Source of the DNA: Pomacea canaliculata
Lineage: Eukaryota > Mollusca > Gastropoda > Architaenioglossa > Ampullariidae
Assembly: GCF_003073045.1 (NCBI RefSeq)
Contig: NC_037590.1
Location: forward strand, 9,195,042-9,259,041
Direction: 5' to 3'
DNA: 64,000 nt
A program made the position numbers and the translations under genes. Positions 11,001 through 22,575 of this stretch are shown in pieces. Numbering within the stretch: the stretch's first letter is position 1; the number at the start of each line of letters is the position of its first letter. The notes below the pieces were generated by a model that saw nothing but the letters and a program-made list of their open reading frames with translations, was not told the origin of the DNA and did no database searches.

Positions 11001-14000
11001 ATAATAAAAAATATGGACAAACATTTTTTTCAAGAAAAAAAGATGGAGCTGGTAAAGTCATTAAAGATGGACTTGCTAAAGCATTGTGTTTTGTCTTTCA
11101 GCTTCGTCAGGAAAAAATTGAACTGGAGGAGACTCTTGAAAAGGAGCAAGAAGCACAGATCAACAAACTTATGCGCAAAATTGAGAAACTTGAAGCAGAC
11201 ACCTACAGCAAGCAGCAGACCCTGGAACAGGTCAGTCAAAGTATTAAGTAGGAAAGTGCAGCCCAGGAAACTGGCAAGCATGTCTACTTGGTTTATTTGG
11301 CCTGAACTGTACACAAGTAAATGAGAAAGATGAAACATAAACAAGTGAGAAGTCTTGGAAAACATCCTAGGATTTTAATTGTAATATTGTGCTTATATTT
11401 GTCATTTTTTGCCTTCCTTGAAGCTGTGGTATATGTCATGAACTTGGAGATAGGTCTCCATCTTTATTTTTGTTTATTCATGTGCTTGTGAAGTCAAGTT
11501 TACCAACATGTGCTTTCATGAGAAATGTGCCTTTTGCCAAGAAAACTTTTTTGTCATACAACATTAAAAAGCAGTGATAATGAGTTGAGATGATTGTTGC
11601 AGCTGCGGCGTGAGAAGGTTGAGCTTGAAAATGCTTTGGAACAGGAGCAGGAGTCTTTAGTGAACCGCTTGTGGAAGCGAATGGACAAACTGGAGGCAGA
11701 AAAACGGTGAGGGAAGACACGTCTTAAGCATCTGCAACAACATGCTAATCATTAGGGAGTTAATAAGTGTTAACAGTGCTTATAAGGGACATTTTAATAG
11801 TTTTAAACAGTGATATTTCTAATGTGCTGGAGATTATTAACCCCATCACAGTATATTTTGCTTACCATTTCTCCATCAAATTTATTAGCTCACTTCTGTT
11901 TGATTTTGTATCTGCATATTTATCATAGTTTTCAGTGGATTTCTATGATATTAGGCCTGCAGTTTCTCCTGTAGATTCTATTTTTTTTTTTTTTTGATAT
12001 GAGAAAGGAGAAATTCTTGTTGCTGCAAACTTGCTGATCTGTGCAACGGCTTTGTCCCCAGTCTTCTGCAGGAAAAACTAGATCAGCCTGTGTCATCCCC
12101 TCCTTCACCAAGAGACATCAGCAATGGGGATGCTGCCAAGAATCTAGTGCAGCACATTGAGAATTTGCGAGGAGAGGTCTCAGCACTTAAGGAGCAACTT
12201 AGGGCTGCCCAGATTGAGCGTCAGTTCCAATCTTGTTCAGTGATTTTAGTGTCTTAAAGGTCAACCAAAGAGCAAATATTTGACTTATTTGGCTGGGATA
12301 AATGCAAGATGCAGTTTTCCCCAAATCCACTTTGTTAATTGTGTCTTTGTGGACATTGGTGGTTACTTCTCAGTATTGACGTTTTCTATGTATGATGATA
12401 TTTGTAAGTTTGTGAAAGGTGATCATTCACTCAAATACTGAGAAATAGCTTTTTTCTTTGAGGGGGCAACCAGTTTTTTTTTAATTCTCATAAAGTGCTC
12501 AATACAATTTCAGTACTCCAAAGACAGATCATATAAGCAGGATTAAATCGGGAAAATAAAAATTAAGGTGTCAGTGGTGCAGTAAATTAAAATAGACAAG
12601 GCACATTAAGAAAGATCAAATACAATACAAACCAATACAAAGTATAAGGCAAAGAATTCTCCAGAAATTCAGAGTGGTAATCATTCAGCCGACCTGGTAA
12701 TGACCAACGACTACTAAGTACAAGCTGTGATATCCAGGTGATGTCCAAAATATCAACTCGAAAAAGTTCACTTTCATTCAAAAAATATTCTGTTGGCTCT
12801 AATATTGGGGGACAAGAGATCAATATAAGAGATCAATATCCAGTAATGCCAATGACAAATGATCAGTTATACAGCACTGGTCACAAAAGATCAGATTCAT
12901 CATCCAATATCTAATGTCAAGTAGTGTCGATCAGTGATCTTTTGACTAAGATCTGTGTTCCAGAATGTATAGTGATAAAAAGATCAACATTAATAGTGCT
13001 TAATGACAATATTGAAACTAATTTCAACAGAACATCAATGACCAGTGACAAGCGACAACATGGCAATATTCAGTAAATGGCTGTCAATAGCACATAGTAT
13101 ATATAGAGAAATAGCATCTTGTCCCATGCTCAACCCACTAGGTAGATTTTTAAACCACAGTAAGTTTCATCTCTTTCCTAGAGGATGGTGTGTACAAGGA
13201 CCTGGTAAACTGTTTTCTTCAGTAATTATAAATGTACACAGAAGCAAAAATATTTGCAGATAACTTTAGATTTTTATTTTTATTTTTCATTTTTATTTTA
13301 AAAAAGATGCAGAGAAAATGGCACAATATGCTCAAGAAGAGCGTCAGATCCGTGAAGAAAATCTGCGTTTGCAGCGCAGGCTTCAGCTAGAAATGGAACG
13401 GCGAGAAAATTTGTGCCGGCACCTTTCAGAAAGTGAATCAAGCCTTGAAATGGATGATGAAAGGTGAGCTAATGTTCTTTTATTTATAATCTGTAACACT
13501 TATTCTCAATTCAATTCAATTCAATTCAATTCAATTTAACTTTATTATCTCACTAGGAGAAATTAAAAGACGTGGTAAAACAACTGGCTGATAATAAAAC
13601 TTAGAATAAAAACAACTTAAATTCCACTCAAACTATCATCTCACACAAACACCTACAGTCCATGTAAATACCCGACTAAATAAGAAACAACACTAAAACT
13701 ATATTCCCAAAACCACACACCCACACCCTCACACTCACAAATCCTTCCAACACTTATTCAGTAAGACAACAGACTGGTGTATAAAACTTTTCCGAGAACG
13801 GGCAGTGGAAGCTCTACTTTTCCGAGAACGGGCAGTGGAAGCTCTACTTTTCCGAGAACGGGCAGTTCTATTTTTCTATTATTCTAAAATAGAATAACAA
13901 TTCTCTGATAATCGAAAAGAAATTTGCAGATAAAGCATATTTTAAAGGTTGTGGAAAACCTATTTTGGTATTCTTATGTTACTTCTGTCTTGTTCATAAT

Positions 14001-16066
14001 GACTGCAACCTACATAGCATTGAAAGTTCTACTTTTTTTAATGCATTTTTTTAATGTGATATGCATGCGCACAATTATAAGATTTTACTTCACAAACTAT
14101 TATTACTTTCATTTAAGTTGTCTTTGGAGTTTGCTTTTGTATTCCTTTATGCCATATTTTATTTTTCAATCTCATTTAAATTTTGAAAAAAGGATATTGT
14201 TTATCATATTGGTATTCATTCTCCTTTTTATCCCTGAATCTTGGTGCTTGGATAGTGCATGATGGGAGGAAAGTGCTCTTTGTTCATTGTGCAACTAGAT
14301 GGCCATTGACTTGTGTTCATACTCTAAATCATTCTCAGACTTATTTGTTGAAGTTAAGAAGAAGAGCAGATGTGTCAGTCACTATCTCAAGTAAAATGTG
14401 CTGCAAAAATATGTTACAGAATTATAGTGAAGCATTGTTTATTTTTTTCCCCCTTTTTCTATTTACAGACACTTTAATGAGATGACAAAGCAACATGAAT
14501 GTGGCATGTCTCGGCCACGCACCGTGTCTAGTCCAATTCCTTACAATTCGGCTAACCCTCCAAGGTCAATGTCTCCAGGTGTGTTTCATCATTAAGTTTA
14601 AATAGAGAATTTTATTAATTCAAGGGAGCGCCACTCTGTAGCCTGACCCCGGCTCACTTTCGTTGATGCATTGAAGTTAATCTAGATGTGTGAGAGGGTA
14701 TAGGTGTGCATGTGTGCGTATTAAATGTCACTGTATGGGTGTGTATGTTTATATATATATACATCATGCTATGTTCACATGTATAAATTATTTTGTGAGC
14801 AAAAGAAACATTTCTGTCCTGGATTATGCCTGGTATAGACAATAAAGATTGAATAGTGTGGGTAAGAGGGGAGGAAATTTCTAGCATGATATAGATTGAC
14901 CTCATGTGATTCCAATTTTGCTTTGTTGTATCTTTCCATTTTTGATTTGTTGTGTATAACTTAAAGACTGTGTTAGTGGAAGAAACGTGTGGCCAGGGCT
15001 GATAGAGAGGCCATTTTCAAAAGAAGGATGTCATGACTTTAAATTGACTTCATAACTTTTAGCTTTTTGTGCCCATGTCTTTCTTTCTTTCTTTTTTTTT
15101 TTTTTTTAACTTGCAGCTGGTACATATGTGGCAGCCAAAAGCCCCCCTAGTCCAATGCGACGCTCAGCACCAGGTCAGCAAAGCCAGCCATTCCATCCTC
15201 CCATGCAGCCACCTTCTCACACATCAGGCTACATGATACCGTTGACATCAGGAGCTAACCCTCATACCAGCACGTACACAGGCCACCATCCCAGTGCCTT
15301 TGTACCCAGCACATCTCCCCCAATGTTTTCGGGCATTCATATGGCTGGTATTCAGGTATGCTTCTTAGACCTCACTACAAGGCATGGTGGTCACTTTTAG
15401 ACCAGATTTAAGATGCAGGGGAAGGAACTGTAGCTTAGTGGTTAGCACTCTTGACTCTGGAGCAGGCTGCCAGTTTGAGGTCTGCTGAAATCTGTGGCCG
15501 AAGAACTTTACCTGCCCACCAGCCAGTCTCTCTGGAATGAGTACCTGATTTTGTTGGGAAGGTAAAGACTGCAGGAGGAGAAAGTTGAGCTCTACCTTCC
15601 ACATCCCATACCTTAGATCCATTGGTCCAACTGGGAAAATATTCCCTCCCCACCCCCCACATTTTTGTTAATTGTTATTTTTCCTGAAGGTAGAGGTTTC
15701 TTTGTTTTTTTTTCGGCTGAACTTTTAACATATTGAGGATGTCAGTTTGTTCATATTTATTGTTCATAATTTTCTTTGCAGTGGCAACCTGTCTTAATAA
15801 ATTTCTGTCTCTCCAAAAATTTATTTCCACCCAGAAAAAGATTATCATGAAAAAGTATTAAATAAAATACTGAGCAAGGCATCAGAGCAGGTTCTGGAAA
15901 GGTGGTGCTGGTTGATTCATGAATAAATGTTGGGAAAGATGTTACAGCAATAAATAATTATTGTTGATGTGAAGGTTGGATTGTGCTTCTGTTTTAGCGA
16001 CCTAAGGTCCAGGAGAAGTTTGCCAAACCAACAGGATTCCCCAGTGACAAGAACGAGAAGACATGA
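8017..16066 (+). CDS. CCDC6: Coiled-coil domain-containing protein 6, 9 exons, 445 aa
   Basis: Exons: 8017-8238, 10152-10301, 11102-11230, 11603-11706, 12062-12219, 13307-13463, 14469-14578, 15117-15355, 15998-16066. Phases agree and coding length is 1338 nt. The ATG context is AACAATGG. The protein starts [11 protein letters not shown] and has a long coiled coil from about residue 28 to 305, with signatures [42 protein letters not shown] and [11 protein letters not shown]. It continues with [13 protein letters not shown] and [11 protein letters not shown], then a proline/serine-rich tail. Order and wording match vertebrate CCDC6, a phosphoprotein linked to DNA-damage checkpoint control and known as a RET fusion partner in thyroid cancer. 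The tail is shorter and less proline-rich than in human (474 aa). Intron 2 uses a weak donor (GTTGTA). Intron 1 carries a transposon relic and intron 8 a SINE. Divergent from the DUF7802-like gene. Confidence 0.95.
9164..9970 (+). pseudogene. Decayed copy of a repeat-associated invertebrate protein
   Basis: Translation from 9164 gives [12 protein letters not shown], then [16 protein letters not shown], a TAG at 9281, then [28 protein letters not shown] and a TAA near 9521. A further frame holds [11 protein letters not shown]. This order resembles a multicopy invertebrate protein family with 'NELPLRHL', 'GPIGK', 'LS-DQ-YLY', 'PGKMAHSRWLT' and a 'CxxGxxHL' block. I know it only as uncharacterised, repeat-associated protein. 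Several stops and frame changes show it is dead. It lies in CCDC6 intron 1 and is not part of that gene. The stretch after 9700 is less certain. Confidence 0.5.
13507..13620. repeat. (CAATT)n pentanucleotide run with attached interspersed repeat
   Basis: About six copies of CAATT (13507-13537) run straight into TTAACTTTATTATCTCACTAG and GAGAAATTAAA. This pairing of a CAATT run with a 'TTTATT..CTC...GGAGAAATT' body looks like the end of a dispersed element, not a plain microsatellite. It lies in CCDC6 intron 6. Confidence 0.45.
13787..13868. repeat. 30-bp tandem repeat, 2.7 copies
   Basis: A 30-bp unit beginning CTTTTCCGAGAACGGGCAGT occurs at 13787-13816 and 13817-13846, with a partial copy to about 13868. 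The two full copies are identical, which points to recent duplication. It lies in CCDC6 intron 6. Confidence 0.85.
15424..15660 (+). mobile_element. tRNA-derived SINE
   Basis: The head has an A-box-like TAGCTTAGTGG (15431-15441) and a B-box-like GTTTGAGGTC about 40 bp on (15472-15481), the spacing of a tRNA promoter. It is followed by a non-tRNA body containing GGAATGAGTACCTGATT. There is no anticodon arm that would make it a functional tRNA. It lies in CCDC6 intron 8, in the sense orientation. Confidence 0.65.
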
Positions 16067-16695
16067 GTGGTCTGCAGTGGGACTGAGCTAAGGTGGGCTC
16101 TTTAACACTGCAATGTCAGGCACCACACTGCTAACCACATGGTTGCACTGGTATGGGAGTTGAGTCATCTTGTGCAACAAAACAACTTCCCTGTCTCTGC
16201 CATCTGCTCTTTGTCGGTGCTAATGGCCTTCAGAGGGGGGGATATTTGCTGTTTTTGTTTTGTTCCCGTACTCCCCCAGGTCTCCCACTTTTCAAAATTA
16301 AAATCCTGAAATTTAAGTTATTGTACAGGTGACTGTTCCATCTGCTAACGATGCCAGCAGGTGTTATGTGGTTTTTGTTCAATCCACTGTGACACACTGG
16401 TCTTGTTATTCTCAGTCAACAAAACGTTTTTCTTAAATGCTTGGGAAGATTTTTCTCACACACCACTAGCCATGGTGCTTTCTAACCCAGGTGTGCTTTG
16501 CATTTGTGCGTACACCTATTTTCATGAATTGGTCCTTTTAATTTAATTTTTTTTTAAAGTTATGTCATTTGTTTAAATTGAGCAGTGTCTGCTTTGAACG
16601 ATGCCACCGTCCTAGCATGTTATCTGTAAAATATTTCTTGTACACAGGAGAGATTGTGATATACCAGTTGTTTTGTGGTCATAAAATAACAGCCA

Positions 16696-16701
16696 AATAA
16701 A
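16696..16701 (+). terminator. Candidate poly(A) signal of CCDC6
   Basis: AATAAA lies 630 nt after the CCDC6 stop codon in unremarkable AT-rich sequence. Further hexamers occur near 17168 and 17205, so longer 3' UTR forms are possible. Confidence 0.4.
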
Positions 16702-17903
16702 AGGAAGTCACAATTTTTGACAGATCATAAGTCGTTGATCTCTGTCAGATATTATGTTCCTTACAAGATTGCAGAATGGTACTTGAAGGAGCTGGATGCG
16801 CAGTCTTTGAAATTTCAATCTTCCCAAAGGGGCTACCATTAGAACACAAAGATAGATAAAAGATATGTTCTGTTTGAGACCTGTGTTACAAAATTTTTGC
16901 AAATTGTTCCCTTTAAGTATTCCAAGAACTGCATATGTGATTGCTACTGCCAATGCAGACAGATGAATTATGACACATTACATATGCTTACAGGTGGTTT
17001 TTATCATTCCTTCAAACTGCTGTTATTTCTTGCTCTTTTTGCAACAGCCTGTGTGCTGGCTTAGTTAAGCCTGCTGCATAGAACAGTTATTTTGTCAGAC
17101 CAAAGAGTACATACATCAACAACCTGTTATGAGACAGCAGCTGCTTATGTTTTCTGAACTGATTGTAATAAATTAAGCAAAGTTGCTACTTGGGCTGGGG
17201 GAAAATAAACTGCACCAGCTGTGCATTAGTTTTCTGGAAATTACAACATTCAAGATCCAAGATGTGCAAGTGTGTGATTGTTCACAGAGTACCTATTGTT
17301 GATTTTTGTGACCGGCACTGCTAAGGGTAAAGGAGCAAGCCAGGCCATTTGAGTTTGTTTTTGGATTTGTTTTAGTGGATTTTCATTCCAATGGCAGGGT
17401 AATGCTGTACAGATTATAAATTTTCTGGTACCCTACATCAAACTATGGTTAGTTTTGATTATAGGGTTATAATCTTTTATAATTAAGCATTTGGTTTCAA
17501 ATAGCAAGGTGTAATTTAGTAACAATTAGGTTCCTTAGATGTGGCATTTGGTGGCATCGTTGACTTTAGGCAGACAGCTGTCATATTGGTTTGCTAGACA
17601 GCTCAAATTCAAACCAAAATGGGCTAATCTGAAAGCTTCGTTACCATGGCATCTTGACTATCAAGCCAGTTCACATATTTTGTGTGATTTTCCTATTGAC
17701 TTTGTGTTATTGGCATTGTAAAGAGGTGTTTCATGTCATGCATGGATTCTCATTACCTACTTTTGTATGGGTGGGTGAGTTTTATTGCATTTTTGTGATT
17801 ATGTTGCATCACGAATAATTTAGATTTGATGTTAATTGGTTTTCAGATTTGTTTTCAGAGTAGGGAATGTTTTGAGGATAGAGTTAAATAGGATCAACTA
17901 AAG

Positions 17904-18099
17904 CAGGGGTGCCCAGCCTATGGGCCACGGGCCACATCTTGCTTGCGGAGATGCCTCATCTGGCCCGCTCATTTTAACCAAACACAACATAATTTTATTT
18001 TTAACGTCATGGTTGTGGCAAAACTGCCATGTTCTGGCCTGCAAGATTTTATATCATGTCAAGTGCGGCCCTTGGGCAAGAAAAGGTTGAGCACCACTG
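17904..18099. mobile_element. Non-autonomous hAT-like element (196 bp)
   Basis: It begins CAGGGGTGCCCAGCCTATGG and ends AAGGTTGAGCACCACTG, giving imperfect inverted ends of the type seen in hAT elements ('CAGGGGTG...CACCCCTG'). Flanking 8-mers AACTAAAG (17896-17903) and GACTAAAG (18100-18107) match at 7 of 8. Subterminal GGGCCACGGGCC and CGGCCCTTGGGC are typical. No transposase is encoded. Confidence 0.75.
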
Positions 18100-20984
18100 G
18101 ACTAAAGCATAGCCAGAAATCAAGAGCTTGTTTGTGATTAGATTTTCAAATTTTGCCAGTCTTCTATGAAAGATGCAATGAAAAAACACCTGAAAGAATG
18201 TTGTAAATTCTTGACAGATGTGGTATATTTCTAGATCTTCTAGTCATTCAAGGTATTTAGAAGGGGAAAAAATGAAATTATAACAGACTTATGAAGATGG
18301 CATGGGCTTCATGATTCATTTTTTCCCAAAATAAAATGGTTGAAGTCCCTAAAAGTTACAATTTGCATGAAATATTAGCACGTTTACGAGAATCTCCTTA
18401 TTTTTTTTGCCATGTTTGAGATCCAGATTCTGTATTTGTGAGACCTTGATGGAACAGTTATGTGTTTGGGTGTACACATCAAAGCAGAGAAATGTTGATC
18501 ATAGATCTAAAGTTTTTTTTAAAAAAAATTTGCCATCTTTCCCAGTCATGATATTGGACATTGATGATGAAATTCTTCCCATAGTTAATAGGGCATTTGA
18601 AGAGCATAACATTTATTTCGACAAGCCCACTAGATAGTTGTCAGAAGTAACTGATACTGGAGGCCAAAGACTTTAGACTAGGGGGAAAAATAGCACAGCT
18701 AAAGCATGATCAAAACTTTTAATTCTATCATGCATACAATTTAAACTTGTGAAGGTTGTAAGTTTTGTGAACAAAGCTCTCATCACTTGCCTAAAGAACA
18801 GCAGACTGTGTCACACAGGTACATAAGTTGTTTACAAAACATTGAGGTTGAAATTACAGAATGTTACTTTCACGATTTTCTGTAACGCTTCACCTGCCAT
18901 GTTGAAAAGATAGGCTTTATAGCTACATCACAAAGTTTTCAGGGCTGTTGTATCTTTGTCTCGTTGTGATCAAATACCCATTGGGGTTGAAAATTGTTTT
19001 ACAGAAAATTTTGATTATGGAACATTGTACACGCCCACAATAGGGGGATCAGAAATAGAAAATTGGCTTAGTTGCATTGCGAGTGCAGAATATGAAGAAA
19101 GCTGGGCTTTGTGAACTTTGACCATTAACATCAATCTTTAAATAGCAGAGGTACAGATTTCTGATTCATGTTTGTGATTTTTATTATGAAAAAGATGCAT
19201 ACCACAGATTTGGTATCTGGGAGGTTCACTTGGCCTGCTTTGCCAGTAATTCTCAGACATAAGCTTCAGGGATATGGAACAGCTGTCTTAAGGCTTTTTC
19301 TTGGATTTTTTTCCCTTTTTTGTTTTGCACCTAAAGCTTGTGTAAATATGTATACATGCTAACATATATATTTGGTTTGTCTCTAAACACACACACAGAC
19401 TCCCATCCATGATCACATGTACATCCCCAGTTTAATGAAAAACAAGCCAAGCAGGTGCAGGTTTTGGACAAAGAATATCTGTGATGTTTTGCCTTCCACA
19501 GTGGCTTGAGGCATATCAAGGTTTGTATGAGTAGTTGTTGTTGGTTACTTGCCCTGCTGCAATGTGTATGTGCTGCTAGCTGTAGTTTACTCCAGTTATC
19601 AGATCTGTCTTGAACTTGTTAAAATCTCTTCTATTGTAAATCAGCTACTGAACCGTGATAAGCTTTATGGTAGATTAGCACAGAGGGTAGGCCTTTATTA
19701 CAAAGATCGCTGTTTTTTATGTACACACTTAAACTATAGCATAAAGTAAGATGTACAAAAGCATTATAATTTTCAAAAGCTGTTTATTTAATTATGTTGT
19801 AATGCTTAAATGACTCTTTGTCATTTTTGCTATGAACCCACTTTACCTCCAAAGTGGCACATCACATTGATTCATATATACATTCTTGTTTTTAGAGGCA
19901 GACATCAGGCTTGAAAGACGTTTTAAAAAAAGCATTTATTTTATATAGGAGAATGAAAATAAACTAGAAAAAGTGATCATGTAAATCAGTTTGTTTATAA
20001 TTGATTTAAGAACAAATAATTTCATAGAAGCAGAACCTGAATTGGTCATGTAAAACTGCATGGTTTTCTTGTGATAAGGAAAAAGTGAAAAAAGAAAAAT
20101 GTATATGCAGGTAAATTGCATAGTGATAGCATGTCTTAACCATGGAGTACTGGTCTATGAGGTTGCTTATTTCAAACTCTGTGGATAGATTGTCTTTGTA
20201 CATTGGAGAGATGGCCTCCATGTAAAATTACCTGAATTATCGGATAATTCCTATCAGTGTTAGACAGTTTTGTTCGTTGTCACCTTTTCCTCAGTTTGTG
20301 TATGTGGTGTTGCTTCTGAGATCAGTTGACTTTGTTGATGGTGTGCACAGAAGTAAACTGAATGAGAGGACAAGTCCTCTGCCTTTTTCTAGATCTGTTG
20401 TTGCATTGATGCTGTGTGTTCATGGCCAACATTCTCTCTAAAGTTCCCAGGAATGTAGGTAACAATTTGGGATTATAAGCTTATATGGCTACAACTTAGG
20501 CTGGTTGTGTCATTGGTCATTTGTACAGCAGATCATCTGTGATTGCAGAGTTGTTGCTTTTTGCATTCAATGCAGTGTAGCTTAAAAGCTTGGGTTTTTA
20601 GAGGAGGTCCTGTCAAGTTAGTAATCACAAGCATGAGGATTATTTTGTTAGCACAAGTGAGGTGTCAGATGTTTCCGTGCGACTGCCAATGAAACTTTGG
20701 AAATAAAGTTTGAAGCAAAGTTTTTTTCGCGTGGTATTAAAGAAAAGTAAGTGAATTGTTGCAAATGTGAGTGGATTCAGTTTAAGTTAGAGGCATGTGC
20801 TACTTTGTGACTGGGATATGTGTGTAAAGGAGGCTGTGAGCTATAGTAAAATAAACATCCACATTTAGGGTATCCAATGTTCACGACTGATTGCAAAGAA
20901 GTTCTGTAACCTCAATGTGCATTTCATAAAATGTATTATAATTTATGACTGCGTGTTACATCAACATGCTACTGCTGTTGTCTT

Positions 20985-21215
20985 CTTGACCTTGGTCCAT
21001 CATATGTCTGAGCTAAAGTCGCCTTACCTCCATGGTAGGTCTGTCTGTGTTGCTCTCCTTGATGTGCTGGGAGAAATTTGGCAGAAGCTCATTTTCCTTT
21101 TCAGGCCCCACTGTTCAGAATTTTAATCTCCCCTCTCTCAAATGTCTACATTTGAGGCATTTAAATCCAGCCTCAAGACCTCTTTTAGGAAGTATCTTAC
21201 ATACTCCTAAATTAA
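20985..21215 (+). pseudogene. Relic of a LINE reverse-transcriptase C-terminal end
   Basis: Fragments EKFGRSSFSFSGPT and, in a shifted frame, FEAFKSSLKTS follow the usual end of non-LTR retrotransposon polymerases. The frame is broken. It is similar in content to 434-690, so both may come from the same family. Confidence 0.45.
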
Positions 21216-22575
21216 TATTTCTTCACCTTTTCATTTCTTCTTGATCACTATAGCATCTTTAACCAGATTAATAGAACCTACTCTTCAAATCATGATGCTC
21301 AACAACCAAGATGACATCCCTTTCAGTAATTTATGAAAAGGATCAAGATCACTTAATACAGGTAAATGGGATAATGCTGTAGCTGTGCACACACACACAC
21401 ACTCGTCAGATTTAATTATTTTATCTCAAATGCCTTCAAATATTATTTTAAAAGACAGTACATACCTTCAACACAAAGTGTACAAATTAAAATGTGATAG
21501 TACATTCAGGGTTCATGCCACAAGAATTGTTTTAAAGATTGCAGTTAAAATTCTTCTTGGATAAAGCTGGCATGATGCAGGCAGTAGAGATGAGCATATG
21601 TACCGCAGTTTTTTTTTCAAGGAACAGCCATAATGCCAAGGCAATGACCATGCAAAATAGTTCGCTCAAATTTGGTAAACCCTACTCAATCTATTCAGCT
21701 TGCTTATTCTTCTTGAAGAATGCACAGCCAAGAGAGAGGACATTAGCATGATGTATTGAGTAAAATGAACATTAACAAAAGATTAATTCTATACACATAT
21801 AAACAGTAAATCAAATATTGCAAGCACAACGCAGAACATGAAGATGTCCACACACATGATGACATACATTCTTACACTATCATTTATGCTGTTTTCTTTT
21901 GCAGCATTCATGATTCAGCACAGTCCACCATATTTAGCAAAATTTCTAGTGTTAAACAGAGGTAAGTGGAGTAATGCCCTTGCATGTTAAGACGAAAGTT
22001 TCAAATACATTTGTATCAAGTTTGAATTACATAAACTTAAATTCCTGTCAGAGATAACCCAATCACGCTCTTTATATCAGAAATAGGGCATAATAAAAGC
22101 TAATTAAAATGGCAATGCTTTTAACAACCAAAAAATTGCACTTGGATAGCAAAGCATCAATGCTGATTTTTCGACATGATTATTTTTCTTTTCGTTCGAA
22201 CCATTTATCCTTCTCTTCAGTAGAAATGTATGCTTTTGCTGTTCCTTGAATTGTTTTCCAACGGAGACAATAAAATACCAGCCATTTGGCCATTTGTATT
22301 AAAGCTAAAAAATATTTACCCTTTTTTAGTAGATTTCACACTTTTTGGGTGCAACAAGCTATTACACTTTAACAACTGTTAGTCACAAAGCTATAACTAG
22401 CATTTTTGGTTTTTTTTTTTTTGTGTGCACTAAGACCTGCAGGTGTCTGATGCTGACATCAAACCTCAAACAAACGAATAATACACAAACCAATGGCATT
22501 TCTGATCCAACCTGAGTGGCACCATCCAAAGAAAAATTTTTCTAAAATGCTTTGGAAGCAAATTCTTCAAAGTGG

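Larger units (their letters stand above)
16702..22575. other. Intergenic stretch between convergent CCDC6 and ANKRD54
   Basis: The two genes point at each other across this stretch. Part of it may be long 3' UTR. Besides a hAT-like element (17904-18099) and a LINE relic (20985-21215) I see short CA runs (near 19389 and 21390) and no exon-like sequence. Confidence 0.5.

Noticed and set aside
13507..13868. CRISPR-like array
   Set aside because: The 30-bp units are directly adjacent with no spacers, and the sequence is animal DNA.
14654..14905. Open frame with repeated His/Thr on the minus strand
   Set aside because: Derived from a TG/TA-rich stretch in CCDC6 intron 7.
15424..15500. Possible functional tRNA gene
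   Set aside because: A and B boxes are present, but no complete cloverleaf or anticodon arm can be formed; the downstream body makes it a SINE.
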